Shown: positions 37,291 to 50,473 of the stretch, piece by piece
Position numbering within the stretch: the stretch's first letter is position 1
Layout: every line of letters begins with the position of its first letter
DNA from: Halictus rubicundus
Taxonomy: Eukaryota > Arthropoda > Insecta > Hymenoptera > Halictidae
DNA: 64,000 bases
Direction of reading: 5' to 3'
Assembly (NCBI RefSeq): GCF_050948215.1
Contig: NC_135165.1
Span: 4,128,501-4,192,500, forward strand
Made by a program: the position numbers and the translations under genes
The notes under the pieces: generated by a model
What the model was told of the DNA's origin: nothing
Seen by the model: the letters and a program-made list of their open reading frames with translations, nothing else
Database searches by the model: none

Positions 37291-40200
37291 GTTATCCTGA
37301 CTGTGGGTTTTGTACGTTTATGACAGGAATGAGCAAATCGAGTACAGAACGGTGAGAAAAGAAAAATTGAAAAATGTCTTTGGATTATTTCCGACTCGTT
37401 AAAGTTATTGAGAAAATGTGTACGCAATTCATGTATCTGGAAATCAGTCTAGATAATTTAACACGAATTTCTATGCACTTGAATTTTAAGAATTTGGTCT
37501 TTAATCGACTTTATGTCGGCGTCGCATTATGGTCTACTTTCCATAAAAATCGGTAGTCACGTAGCAGGGGATTCCGCAGAAGTATGCGGGAAAATCGATA
37601 GCTGATATCACGTAGGATTGTCGCAGATAATATCACACCGCGAAAAACGCGGTCCGTGTTCCCCGCAACCACTTTACGATGGGCGGCCTTATCCTTGGAT
37701 CTACGATCGATATCCCCGAGATAGCGATCCTACTTGCATAAGCTCGCATTAACATTCGCCGTCGGAACTCCGTTCTGGCGGATTTACAATTTCGAGGTTA
37801 ACGAACAGTTGAAGAAATCCCGGTCTGCAGCTCGATCTTCGCTCCGACCGAGTAATTCTATTTTTCACGATCGGTAATTACATTTCGCTAAGTGCGTTGT
37901 CGCGAAGCATTTTCATTTTTGCTCGAGTCCTGGTTCTCTTGCTGCTTGCAATCTCAGCTTCGCGTTTCTTACGGCAGAATTGACAGCTGCTTTCTCCCTG
38001 TTTCTCGCCGGTACGGGATTTCCTTGAAAAACGAGTGCGGGAGATGCGAAAGGGTAAACGCTGAATGTAAGAATTATTCTTCTGAACTATGCTAGTCCGA
38101 GTCTGGCTTATTCAACTTAACAGAAGAAGAAATAAATTAATGCTTCTTGCAATTGCTTCAGAATTAGGAAACAGGATAGTATTTATTCCGGAAAAATCCA
38201 ATTCTAATCTTTACTCTTCTAATTCTTATTCTAGTGAATTTCTGAATCATTCGGTTACCGATTTGCAATCGCTATTTCGGGTCAGAAAATATCCCTCGGT
38301 AATACAATTGAATTGTTTCTTTTGGAACTATTATTTAAAAGAAGATTCTGAACGTTCTTATAGTCATTCGGAAGACTATTAATTACGTGGTATTTCTGTA
38401 AATTAAGGGAATATTGTTACTTGGCCACGTCAAGAATAAAAATAATTTCCTATTCAATTTTATTCGAATAAAATTACTTCCATCAAGACATTTTCTCATG
38501 CATTTAATTTCTTTGATAGGCTTTTCTGACATAGTTCTGATAACAATGATATGGTTCCTCCCGAGCTGTTATCGTATTTGTCCCAATAAAATTGTTAACA
38601 GCTCCAATAGACACGGATCCCACCGGTAGACACTGTGCACACATAATACCTTTGATACGATAGTGACCACTAAACATAGTTAATTGACGAGTACACATTA
38701 CAAAGGCTATCGATTCGGTTAGGGTAGACTTTGACAAACCCGAGTCACCTAATCTGTGCTAGGGGGAAGATGATAAGCTTTTGACATTGACGTGAAATCA
38801 GTGCAATAGGTGAACAGAATAATAGGGCTTTCTAGAGCCACTGTTTAACACCGATGATAGACGCACAGCAGCACGTTTAATTATGTTGCGGAATTAATAC
38901 CTGTCATTGTTAATGGGAACTGCCACGGACGATACAACCGCACACGTTATTTACAGGATCTCTATTATACTACTTATTTCTGAAGAAAGCGAACACAAGT
39001 GCTGAATTTAATGGAAAATTTATCAAAAGTGGATCTCGCACTGTGAATTTCTCGCAATTGGCTAATACCATTGAATCGCTGATAAATGTTAAACTAGCAT
39101 GAAAATACCGAAAATAACAAGATTAAATTAATTTATTAGACGTGCAAATTAATTCCTGATACTCGTAATTAAGTAGCTGTGATATAATTTTAAATCGACA
39201 TTAAGGTGAATAACGATCGACGTTCGTCTTTCAAGTGAATAAGTAAATAAAAATGTCCGAAAACGGTGATTCGATAAGTTGAGCGTTAGCCAATCCCCGC
39301 CGAGTATCTTTCTCGATAGCCGTCGCGTCGCATTAATTTTTAATCCATAATCCCGGCGAGCATAATTCGAAACGCGCGGCAGGGAAGACAGTGTGTCTAT
39401 ATGACACGCGGGGTGATAATATTTGTCTACATATGTCGGGCGGACTAATGCGTTGAAATGCCGATAATGATGACACCGTAATTCACCGAACGGTGATTGC
39501 TGTGCTCGAATCAGACATCAGCGCGCGGCGGCGGCTGGTGATTTGCGGGGATAGAAAGCTGAAAACAGCGTGGGCTCGTTTAGCGCACTACAAACCCGCG
39601 TGTGCCGAGTAATTGGGAGATTAAGTGCATCCAATCGATGTTAACATCGGTGCTCGAATCGAGCGCGATAAGCATGCGAAATTTACATCACTAGAAAATC
39701 CATAAATACGCCGGAAAGCATTCTCCCCGGCTGTCTTGTAAGTTCGCTTGTTGCTCTAACACCCTGCGATTATCGTTTCGAACGTGTCCCAGGAAAATCG
39801 TGTGAAAAATCACTCTTTCGTTTCCGAAACTTTTCCCATTTTCTTTCTTTCTCCACGAGCACTGGAGTCTCTGTTATCTGAACTTCGAGTGTAAATAGTT
39901 TTCTATACTGCGACAAAATCCAAAAAAAAAAAAAAAAATAAGTAAAAATTGCTAGCGCCGTAATCAAGCAACTGTTCCATTTATCCGATGCCTCGCTGAT
40001 TAATTCAGAGAATCGAGGTGCTACTTTGTTAAAGAATACAATTTTAACCAATCGATTTTTGGACTAGTTTAGATAGATACTTTTTTTTATTTTTTTTTAG
40101 ATAGATGCTTTATTGATTCCCCTCAGGATTACAATTTTTATACCACCCGTTCCTTTCTCCGCCTTTCCCCTCACGCCGGTCAAATTTTTGGATTGTGATA

Positions 40201-42452
40201 TTTTCGACTTATTTTCTGATGTAGAATCAGCTCTTGCGGGGTGTTGCACCGTCGACACCGGGACACCCGGTACAGCAGTTGTACCGTGAAACGGTGTTTC
40301 TCTTGGTTTAGGCGAGGCCATAACACGATTCCGTGCACGGTTCCGCGAATTAACGAATTTCGAGGTACAGGTGAAAAATGACCGGGACCGTTATAACGAA
40401 CGCTCGGTGTCAGCGTGGCGAAAGTGTAGACAGTGGGCCGAGCGTGGGAAAGCAACGAGGAGGGTACCCAGTGGATGTCAAAGAGCATCAGGACGGATTT
40501 AACGGATCTAAAAGTTACGAGGGAATCGCACGGTTCATAAGATTCGAACTCGGTTCGTTATTCCTCTCGTTGTGAGGAACCGGGAGAGTCGGTTATCTCT
40601 TAATCCGGGGCTGAACTTCGCAGACTTTAATCTTGCGATTAGAAGCCCGGGCTCTTTGATTCCACCTGCGTCCGATCATTACCACATTCTCTTAATCAGC
40701 GCAGCTTCAAATCCGAATCGCTTCGAACAAGTGCGAATCTTCTGTGCCGACTCGTACTAATAAGCGGATGCGTCACGTATAAATCCTATTCACAAAGAAA
40801 CACTTTATGGAAATAACAAAAATTCAGCCTTGTTGATAATTGAAATTGTAAGCTATTCGCGAAAGTGGCTCCGACATAATTGGCTCCGCTGTAACAGCGT
40901 CTTCGTTGCGCAAAGAATCGTGGGAGTTTGATGGCGGTGGATTCATCCTGACGTCGCCGGTCTCTCTCTCTCTCTCGCTCTCTCTCGCTCTCTCTCGCTC
41001 TCTCGTTGGCGGAACAACACGCCCGACTATCAACAAGTCAGCATCCACATGGAAATTCAATTTGAGCTGCAGTGATTGCGAGTCCCGTGACGGCTACAGG
41101 TGACAATGTTCGCGAGACCGTGCCATGGAAATGCCAGGTCGAATAATCTGAAATTGAAATTACGGAAGTTAAGAGCTTTGTTCCAGAGTCCCAAGCACAA
41201 CTGCCACTACGGGGGCTAACGCGACAAGGCACCTCGACGCAAACGTGGGAATCGTTTGACTAATTCCGAAGGAATTGTGAACTCTCTCCTATTTCCATTG
41301 TTTTTCCGCGGACCGAAAGTTTCCTCGACCTTTAATTTTCCAGTAGAATCTGGCTGAAAACTCGATCGAAGCGTTCGACGAAATATTCGATCGAGAATAC
41401 AATGCCTTTCGCTTGGCTTTGTAATTGCTTCGGACGATTTTTCAACGATTTCGCGACGACGCAATTTAGATAAAATCGATTGTTCCTACGCTCCGGTGGC
41501 AAAACATTTCCTTTCGTCAAACTCTCCGCAGACATATTTGTGAGGTTTTTCTGATTAGAATGAGATCAAACACGATACAATTTGCATCAACTTATTCTAT
41601 TTTTGGGGCGTTTCGAGATGTAAATTTCAGAACAGCGTGATTTTTGTACGTTGTATTGTACCATGAATTGCAGCTGAAAATGAGACATTCTTAACTACGT
41701 GAGGCAGTGTTTTTCTCCGTTTGCGGCGATTGCCTAATTTCGCTCGGAGAGTTGAAGGGACCGGCGAATTTTCGGGATTGCAGAAGATTACAAGGCCGGG
41801 GTTAGGCGAACGTAGCCCTTCGCCTCGTATCCGGGAGCAATCTTTCCTCGCCGTAACGTACAACAAGACGTTTTGCGCGGAGATATCGAGGGAAAAGTTT
41901 CGGCTGCAGACATCAAGCAAAACTGGTGACAGAGCGCCGATGTTAGGTGAAATACGCCCGCGAGACAACAGCTGCTCGTATAAGTTTAATCCTACGCGCA
42001 ATATAACCTGCTGGAAGCGACCTCTTCTCTTCTCTATCCCCCTTTCTCCCTCTCTCGCCTCGGAATCTCACCAGTTCCTTACTCAATCCCTTATTCCTCC
42101 TGTTGTGTTCTCGGTATGATGTAATAAAGAGCCCCAACCTCCTCCGTTTCGCTTCCCTTCCGCTAAATTCCCTTCTTTGTCCTTCCACCTTCAACCAAAG
42201 CCTGTTGAAAAATTCTACCCTTCCGCCGGCTTCGATATTGAACGTAATTACGGTCCAACTAAAACCCGTAAGGACGTCTCGAAAAGAATTATAAACACGG
42301 CTAAATCAATTTCCGGTTCTCCTCCTATTCCCTCTTCTTCTTCTTTTGAAAGCTTGATGTTGAGTGTGTGTCATTTTCCTGCCGAATAGGTACCCTCATC
42401 CGTAATACGTCGAAAGCCGTCCCCGAGATGTCGCCTTATATCGAAAGAAAAC
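37291..42452. other. 5.1-kb intron segment without recognised genes
   Basis: Unique sequence. Simple repeats: A run at 39922-39938 and (CTCTCTCG)n at 40961-41005. A GC-richer block at 39280-39680 contains the perfect palindrome CGATGTTAACATCG (39636-39649) and TCACCGAACGGTGA (39483-39496); it could be regulatory but no gene is visible. Confidence 0.35.
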
Positions 42453-43095
42453 TGTTGTAGCGGCCAGCCTGGGACATCTGGTTATGGCATGGGTATTGCT
42501 TTACGCTCTTGGAACGTGACTTTGGGGATTTTTATAAATTAGGTACGGAGTGGCCTTGTCACCGTTTTAGCTAATGTCCCATTCGTGTCCGTTCCCAGGG
42601 CGTAGCACTTGTATATAGTTTTCTAGGCCCATGCCATAAATCTGCCAGAGGTCCCATCCTGCCCTTCTCTAGTTTCGCACTTGACGATTGCCAGACGCCC
42701 TGGGCCTTTCCCAGGCTCTGGCAACTCTTCACCCGTGGTGGGTGGTTGATGGCCCTTGGTTCATCAGGATGGCCTTGGGGCCATCAGGATGTTCCTCGGT
42801 CCCATCTTCCACTTTCCAACCGTCCACCCCCCAATTGGTCCTCGTCTCGGCCAATCCGGGATATCTCTCGTCATCCAGGGAAGGGAGGAAAATCCCGAAG
42901 TAGAGGGAGGATCTACCCTTACGTGGGTTCTTGGCTCGATCCTCCCAATCGATTCGACTCCAAGCACGCTAGGGAAAACGACGTTCTCTAGCTGCTCTCT
43001 TGTACACTATTCGTTTGTATTCGACCGGCTCAATCATTGTAAATACAGTCAACTTTCTTAGTTTGCTATATTTGGTCTTCCTTTATTACACGAGG
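42453..43095. mobile_element. Possible solo LTR
   Basis: A segment unlike its surroundings: GC-rich, pyrimidine-rich, starting TGTTGTAGCGGCC and ending near TTCCTTTATTACACGAG. The last 80 bp (TTGTAAATACAG, then GTCTTCCTTTATTACA) resemble an LTR 3' part. GAAAAC occurs immediately before it (42447-42452) and after it (43095-43100), as a target duplication might, but the ACA end and that duplication are offset by 4 bp. No gag, pol or second LTR is present. Confidence 0.35.
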
Positions 43096-44332
43096 AAAAC
43101 TCCCATCCTTAGTCGACACATCGCGTGTAAATCAACATCATAAGCTCGAACATCCTTCGGGATAATCACGAGCAATTCAACAACTGTATCGAACAATTTT
43201 CTGCATAATCAGAGTGCTTTCAACAATCGTAAAGTAACCACGAAACACAAAGGAGTTTCGGAGAAGGAGAAAATTTTCACTCTAAAATGTGTTTGAAATT
43301 TATTTGAAAAAATTTGTTTGTATCCACCAGAGATCCACGCTTCGCTGGTTGAAATAAAAATGAGAAGGGAATATTCGCGTAAGGGATAGAGTAACGGGAC
43401 GGAGGTTGAAGTCGGGCTGACAAATATGGAAATAGTACGAACGGAATATAGTATATAGAAAACAGCATTGAAAGCGTTTCACCGAGCGGAAGATCGCGCG
43501 GCGACTGCCGAGCAGCCGATTTGAATTCGTGACACGCGGTAAATAGATTTGGCCATGGCAAAGTGACGCTTCGGATCTTCGGCACGGTGCCGGGCACCTG
43601 TCTGCCACCGAAACCGGTGGGGTCCTGAAAAGATAGAAGCCGCGCGCATGACTTGGCCGCCGTTCGTACCTCGTCCACGGTTCACAACAGTTTATTTCGT
43701 TTCGTATTCCATAGTTGGCCTAGCCCGACGCTCGGAGCTCTCCGTGGCGTAACGCTCGATTTCATTCGCGTTTTGAAATCTTACACCCGAGCTCGTGAAA
43801 CTCCCTCGCCAATTTCGAACGCCTCGCGATCCCCCCCCCCCCCCTCCCCCCTCCCCCCGAATAATAAACTGCGAGCGCGCCTCTGCTTTAAGACAGTCGC
43901 TCGACGATCCTTTTGTTACGCCCGCCCACGCACAACGCCCGCGCGAGTATCACGCTAAAATGCAAAACTCGTTTGTTTTTAATGATTCTCTCGGGACACT
44001 TTCACTGTGGCATACACGCGACATTTTTTCTTATCAAAATCAGACCAAACGCGGCACCAATCAGATCACAGTTACTCGGTAAATTAATGGAACATGAGTG
44101 TTGCCTTGCTGTGAAATTAGCACTGTTCTTAAATCAAATATCAACACTTTAATTGGAAATCCAAATATTCGGATAATCTGGGTTCTACTGCATTGTGAAT
44201 TTGACAAGTAAATATCGGTCCAAATTGTGCCGTGTTTGGTCTTGTTTGAATCAGAAAAATGTCACGAACACGTTGGTGGAAGGTTCATAAAAGAAAATAA
44301 TTGACACCAGAATGTTATTTAATTAGCCCTTT
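43096..44332. other. Non-coding intron sequence with C-rich tract
   Basis: Unique, GC-rich around 43500-43960, with a C/T run at 43831-43858. ORFs of about 100-130 codons on both strands lack recognisable domains. Confidence 0.35.
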
Positions 44333-44974
44333 GCACTCGAAGCTATTTTAACTCCAAAACGAAACATTTCTTCCGACCTAGAATATTTCCCTTCTATACA
44401 GGGTCATCCGTTTTGAAACGGCCAAACGTCAACCAGCTATAGAGGACCCCAAATGGAACAACTTTCACCCCTAACACTTTTTTTGATTCGAAGTTATTTC
44501 ATTCAGTCTCCACGGCGTGCCCCATGTCAAAAAAACCAAGATCCAAAGGTCATACAGAAAAGTTGACAATAAAAAAGATGCCCCTATTTATTTTAAACCA
44601 AACAAAGGAAAAATCATCAAGATACATAATTGCAGTCCTAATATGTTAATCTTAAGTGAACGGAAAAAATGACGGGTTTTTGCAATTATCTAAAAATCAA
44701 GACCGAATCAAAAAAAAGGTTAGGGGTGAAAGTTGTTTCATTTTCGGGTCCTCTATAGCTGGTTGACGTTTGGCCGTTTAAAAACGGATGACCCTGTATA
44801 TATTTTGTTTCATATTATACATACGAAAATAGTGCAATTTACTCGTACAATACTGTGAAGCGTTTAGTAATTTATTAAACACAAACCAATTGAATAATGT
44901 AAAAAATATCTTGGATAGTGATAGAGCAATTTTTAGTGACGCCTTACAGTCGCCATTCGATTGTTAAGGATTAG
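44333..44974 (-). mobile_element. MITE family B (B2, inverted) split by a mariner-type MITE
   Basis: Outer boundaries are TTAGCCCTTTGCACTCGAAG on the left and a degraded CGATTGTTAAGGATTAG on the right. Between them is B2 in reverse orientation, about 240 bp once the 44399-44796 insertion is removed. Both TTAA ends have decayed to TTAG. Confidence 0.85.
44399..44796. mobile_element. Mariner/Tc1-type MITE nested in MITE B
   Basis: 398 bp flanked by TA. It starts CAGGGTCATCCGTTTTGAAA and ends AAAACGGATGACCCTG. The inverted repeats extend about 65 bp inward through GGCCAAACGTCAACCAGC, CTATAGAGGACC and a stretch ending AACTTTCACCCCTAAC. No ORF. TA target duplication and CAGGGT termini are typical of Tc1/mariner elements. 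Confidence 0.9.
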
Positions 44975-45989
44975 TACTTGTCACGTCGATATAGTACTTT
45001 CACGAATGTCTTGCGCATCGCTTCAAATCGGACACCCCGTGTAAGCTGCAGTGAGAGACGAGACAATTTATGGGATGACTTACAAATAGTATTATGTGTA
45101 ACGAAGACGCTGAAACGTGCAAGGAATTGTGTTCGAAATGGGACGGATGATCAACAGAAAGAGAGAGCTGGCTAGTAGTCGAGGAAAATCCGACTGACCG
45201 TTCTCGGGCACCACTATACCTTAAACCTAGGTATAGTAGCACGCTTTACGCTTGAATTTGAGCTCTCCAGAAAATTATAGAGGTTGGTTTGCAGTAGCGC
45301 TGGCCAAGCTAATCCCACCGTATAATTAACCACTAACAACCGTCCTGGGTTCTCGTACAAACCTACGTCATAACTCATGGCTAAGCTTCCACGAGTGCAT
45401 GTAAGTGCCCGGCCTGTGTACCGGTACACACGATCGCCTTTCTTTTTTTTCTTTTCTTTTTTGTTACTATTCTTGCTACACAATCGGAAAAGAAATAACG
45501 TGTTCGTGCAATCAGAGAGGTAGAGGGAGTAATTAGGACCGTCACGTGCTGCAATCCGAGCGAATCACACTTGTAACGTTATTGATTCGATGATAACAAT
45601 TGACCAATTTTCTTATGAGCGTCACTTATTATTCATGCCGGGTCGCGCAATTGGGCCGGCAATCTTGCGTTTGGTTGAAGAAGAATAAGGAAGATTCAAT
45701 GCTGCGAGACTGCAATTGTCAACTATACCACGACCTTAGCTGTCGTTTGAAATCACGTGGGCAAAAGGGAAATGGATATGCTAGCAACAATTTTCTTCTC
45801 ATTTTTTAGAAACGTATACTTGGTGCTGCCGTTTTATAAATGTTGAAAAAAAAATATCAGAAAATGCAGAAAATTTGTTAGAAAATTTTTTTAATCGATT
45901 ATTTCAATTAATTAAAATGTTGGATGCTAATTTTGTATTTGTTAATATTTTCTTTTGCAATGTACTCATGCTTATTTCTTTTATTACAG
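44975..45989. other. Non-coding end of the 29.9-kb intron
   Basis: Unique sequence up to the TTATTACAG acceptor of the microexon. It contains a short ACCT(A)GGTATAG-type imperfect palindrome near 45217-45236. No gene recognised. Confidence 0.4.
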
Positions 45990-46020
45990 GTTGGACGACG
46001 AGAAGCTGTATCTGATCAAT
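45990..46020 (+). CDS. Lmln: Invadolysin 31-nt microexon
   Basis: A very short exon between TTATTACAG and GTAAGT. One base completes the split Arg codon of the previous exon. The remaining ten codons read LDDEKLYLIN, which in the protein family directly follows the YDESV(F/Y)R segment. It ends in phase 0. It lies between introns of about 29.9 kb and 9.2 kb. Confidence comes from the residue match to the family, two good splice sites and correct phase on both sides; length alone would not identify it. Confidence 0.9.
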
Positions 46021-46734
46021 GTAAGTAGTTCAACATTATCCACTTAAAATTCGGCTAATTGAACATTTCGAGTAAATACAAGTCGCATGATTAAATCGGG
46101 AATGTACAGGAGGATTGTTTTAAATGAAATGACGTAGCTGCTGAAAGAATTAAATGGGAAAGTTCTACGGTCTGTGTACGCACATAAAAGTACGCTTTAG
46201 CTAATCTGTCTGACCATTCCCGTTTATTTCTACTTGTTACGGCGCGGCTGACTATCGGGCCGGTCGATTCAGGAATGGATAAAATACTGGTTCGCGTAGT
46301 AAATAGTTAATCGTCTGTTTTATTATAAATCGTGCATACAACGGTGGTGGTAACGTAATAATAAAAACAGTACTTTATTTAAAAGCTACGGAAAATGGTT
46401 CACGTTCAAAATACTTCTGTCCGACCTCGCACAATTGATACTCCGACCACGAAACAGTAAACTGACCAACGTAACATTTTATTGACGTACTGTTACATAT
46501 AAATGGTCGTGATTAAATTACAAATTGCAATGGCCGTTCCGCTTCTCTGTTCATTTTTATTGTCAACGAATATTTTAAGCGCGTGCGTGAAATTTTATTT
46601 TCCTTAAAATCGATGAAAATTCGGAGACCTGCGTTTTGCAAACAAATTCCAGACTAGCCTAGACATCACTCAAACCATGTACAATTTTACGTATTCTGTA
46701 TCATGCAAACGCAATTGCAATTTTATGTTACAAA
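46021..46734. other. Non-coding start of the 9.2-kb intron
   Basis: Follows the GTAAGT donor of the microexon. Unique, AT-rich; nothing recognised. Confidence 0.4.
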
Positions 46735-47740
46735 TTTTTGTTTCCCTCAATAATCTATCACGTGGGGATTCCATTTCGAAAAATTATGAACTTTAAAGTC
46801 CTGTAGCGTATAGACAAATTCGAAATCGGAAAAACTATGACTTAAACTCGCACTAATTTCATGTATATTATATAATACAAATTCGATTACAATTCTAGAT
46901 TATGAACATTTCAAGGAAACTATTGATATTCATTTTTTCCAAGAGTCTTCCACGTGGCAGGTCGGATCAGAAGAATTGCAAAATGTATATGGCTGTATCT
47001 TATAAACAAATACGATGCTAAGAAAATGATGACTTAAACCGTCCCTAATTTCATGTACCTTATGCAATACAAATTCGATTACAATTCTAGATTATGTATA
47101 TTTCAAGGAAACTATTGATATTTATTTTTTCCGAGAGTGTTCCACGTGGCAGGTCGGATCAGAAGAATTGCAAAATATATATGGCTGTATCTTATAAACA
47201 AATACGATGCTAAGAAAATGATGACTTAAACCGTCCCTAGTTTCATGTATATTACGCAATACAAATTCGATTACAATTCTAGATCATGAACATTTCAAGG
47301 AAACTATTGATATTCATTTTTTCCGAGAGTGTTCCACGTGGCAGGTCGGATCAGAAGAATTGCAAAATGTATATGGCTGTATCTTATAAACAAATACGAT
47401 GCTAAGAAAATGATGACTTAAACCGTCCCTAATTTCATGTACCTTATGCAATACAAATTCGATTACAATTCTAGATTATGAACATTTCAAGGAAACTATT
47501 GATATTCATTTTTTCCGAGAGTGTTCCACGTGGCAGGTCGGATCAGAAGAATTGCAAAATGTATATGGCTGTATCTTATAAACAAATACGATGCTAAGAA
47601 AATGATGACTTAAACCGTCCCTAATTTCATGTACCTTATGCAATACAAATTCGATTACAATTCTAGATTATGAACATTTCAAGGAAACTATTGATATTCA
47701 TTTTTTCCAATAGTCTTCCACGTGGCAGGTCGGAATAAAT
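46735..47740 (+). repeat. Satellite G: 192-bp tandem array, superfamily S
   Basis: TTTCATGTA recurs with TTC at 46858, 47050, 47242, 47434 and 47626, giving a period of exactly 192 each time. Each unit carries GACTTAAACCGTCCCTAATT, AGGAAACTATTGATATTCAT, TCCACGTGGCAGGTCGGATC and GGCTGTATCTTATAAACAAA. Middle units are nearly identical; the first is diverged. The same block order is found at 53.7 kb (reversed) and 56.7 kb. Confidence 0.96.
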
Positions 47741-49662
47741 AATTAGAAAAACGATAAAATTGACAAGCCTGTATGGGCTTAAAGGCAGCCTAATTTCGCA
47801 CAAATCATGCCACTTCGTAGTTGGTTTTGGAGAATATTCTTTCCATTGACGTCAAAAAATGATCGATTCGCAGCACGACGATCGAAGAAAACCCTCGAGA
47901 GCCGTTTCCGTCGGGGATTTTTCGAACGATTCAGAGAGCCAAGAGCATTTATCGGTGTGGCAAGGCGTACCGCTTAATTACGACAGCTTTTCTCCCTTTC
48001 CTCGCGGCGCGCATCTGGCAGGAACTGGAAATGGAGCGTGGTAAATGGACGCGTTCTACGTCGTATCAAACGTTGCCGGCGTCATAGCAGTGTAATGCAC
48101 CGCGTCGTGGGCATAACTGTATGCGCCAAATAACCGGAAATTACCGGGGGCATTTCAATCAGAGTACCACGGCAAGCTTCGAACACGCGGGACCATCGTT
48201 TACTCCGCATAATACCTAGCCGTATGATAATCTCGCAAATCGAGCCGGAGAGCAACCTCTGAAAATCGATTGCTCCGTTCTCTAACAAACCTCGTCCTCG
48301 CGAACGATCGATCCTCAAACACTCTCCAGCTCCCCCTCCTCCTCTTATACCCCCCCCTCTCCCTCCCTGCGTATTCGTTGACAAAGTTGACTGCAAGCTG
48401 TAATACCGTGTTACACGCCGCTCAGATTTCTATATTGGCTCTTGGCTCCGATTGAGACGACTTTACTCTGCTTTATTGCTCTCCGCTCCATAACGGAGAT
48501 CGGATGTTTCTAAAACGAACCTGTGTCCTCGGAAACGGGAAGACAATGAGGAGAATATGATGGTGAACGTTTTACTCGAAATTGTGTTTATTAAAGATTC
48601 AATTGATCGATTTAATACAAATTTTTACTTTAAATTACGATCGTTCGCGAAAGGGAATATCGTAAGAAAAATTTTATCAAACCTCGAAATTGGATATTTA
48701 CGAGTAGAATGAAATTCTTGAAATTCTAGAATGACTCGCGAAATATGACACTTTCTTACTCGCTACTTGGTTGGCTAGGTTTTATTATAGTTTTTACGAA
48801 GCAAAATATAATAACAGCTTGAAATGAGAAGTAACCTAGAGGATAATTGGCTTTGTACGCAGGTGAACGATGAACTTTGTTTCTCAGAATCTCAGCTACA
48901 GAAAATAGAGTTGAACATTCGCAACAAGGATTAGTTCCTGTAATATTGTGTAGCACTGAAATCTCCGCATAAATTTGCAAAGCGTCGGCAAAATTATACA
49001 ATACCGCTCGATCGGTTTTTCAGGGGCGAGAGCCGCTCTGCCAGGAACTGATAGCTGGTTAGTTAACCGTGAGAGGGAAAAAAAACATCGTCGGTTTCAT
49101 GAATAAAATGCTAGTTATTGAGACCGTAAATCGTTTGGCGAACTAGAACGAGGGCCCCCGGAATCTAAAGTAGAAACGCAGGACTCTCGCGAGGCTCGCC
49201 AGGATTTGTGCATCAGCCGGCAGCAACAGTTGATTTATTCCGAAAATTTTCACCGCGATAGTATCCCGGCACACACAGCTTTCCCCTGTAAGTCGAATAA
49301 TTGCTGGCTCCTGAAAGTAAATGAATCTAATTGCATCTGAAATTTAAATAGGACTCGGCATTTGCATTTAATACCGACATCGAACTAGCCATGCGGGGGG
49401 TCGATAAAGCGGGACCAACCTTTTTCTCGTTCGCTATTTCGTCTCCGATGTTTACCCTTTCTTGTAACAATACAGTTCTGCCAACTAATACTTTCCAGCA
49501 TTTCGCCTGAACGCGTTCGAACGAATCATTCCGGTAACGAATTGAACTTTTTCAAATACAGCCTGAATTTCGGATACTCGGTTCACTCTCTTTTCATTCA
49601 GATTTTTGTTTCCTCAGAATTTACAATCAAACAAATAAATACGTGGACTGAAACTGCGAAAT
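47741..49662. other. Non-coding intron sequence
   Basis: Unique sequence. A C-rich tract lies near 48330-48365; ORFs there have no recognisable domain. Confidence 0.35.
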
Positions 49663-49886
49663 TTAACCCTTTATTTACTGAATTTCTTAAAAGTTTCTTG
49701 CGCTAACTTTTCTAAGGACTTGATTTAAGTGCGAGTCAGCACCCTAGAGCACAATTTTTATTATAAATCATCGGGAAGGTTATTAATTACATGGAAAATA
49801 GTTTGGGGCTCCGAAGTCCCAACCATGAAATAGTATACTATTTTCCAATAACTTACTAAAATGGAAGAAGAAATAAGTATTTTATA

Positions 49887-50473
49887 CAGTAAGGAGCAAA
49901 ACTGAACACACATACGACATTTTAACAAAAATAATTTTTTATTCAATATTTGCATGTAGAATACAAAAGAAACAAAATACTTGGTATTATCTACAATCTT
50001 TTGGCTTTTCAAAGCAAACTTAACATTTGTGACGAATGTCTGGACATACTTAAAAATGAAGTTACAGAATAAATATAGTGCTCCCCCAACAAGGATAACT
50101 GATTTGTCGCAAAGAGTGCAGGAACGGTGGTATTCTATTACACCAGAATACTGCGAAAATGTAGTATTAAGTATGTGCCTAAACGTATTCAGGCAATTAC
50201 CAAGGTTAAAGGTTCATGGACGAAATATTAAGTGTACGAAAATCTGAAATGTTTACTCAAAATTAGTTGCGGTGCAAAACCGACTACGCGAAAAAAAAAA
50301 ATTGTATGAAGCGAAATAATAATAATATCACAAACGTTACGTTTGTTTCGAAAAGCCAAACGATTGCAGATAATACCAAGTATTTTGTTTCTTTTGTATT
50401 CTACATACAAATATTGAATAAAAAATTATTTTTGTTAAAATGTCGTATGTGTGTTCAGTTTTGCTCCTTACTG
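49887..50473 (+). mobile_element. Internally deleted Tc1-like transposon nested in MITE K
   Basis: 587 bp flanked by TA at both ends (TA|CAGTAAGGAG ... CTCCTTACTG|TA). The terminal inverted repeats run about 143 bp with roughly seven mismatches. Between them is the C-terminal tail of a Tc1-like transposase. The remnant lacks most of the transposase gene, so it is non-autonomous. Confidence 0.92.
50070..50247 (+). pseudogene. Tc1-like transposase, C-terminal fragment
   Basis: About 58 residues: TRITDLSQRVQERWYSITPE, then YCENVVLSMCLNVFRQ, ending at a TGA. The pattern L...VQ.RW..I.P.YC..L..SM.....V....G is the conserved C-terminal tail of Tc1 family transposases. The DNA-binding domains and the DDE catalytic core are absent, so the fragment cannot encode a working enzyme. 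It lies between the 143-bp inverted repeats of the host element. Confidence 0.8.
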
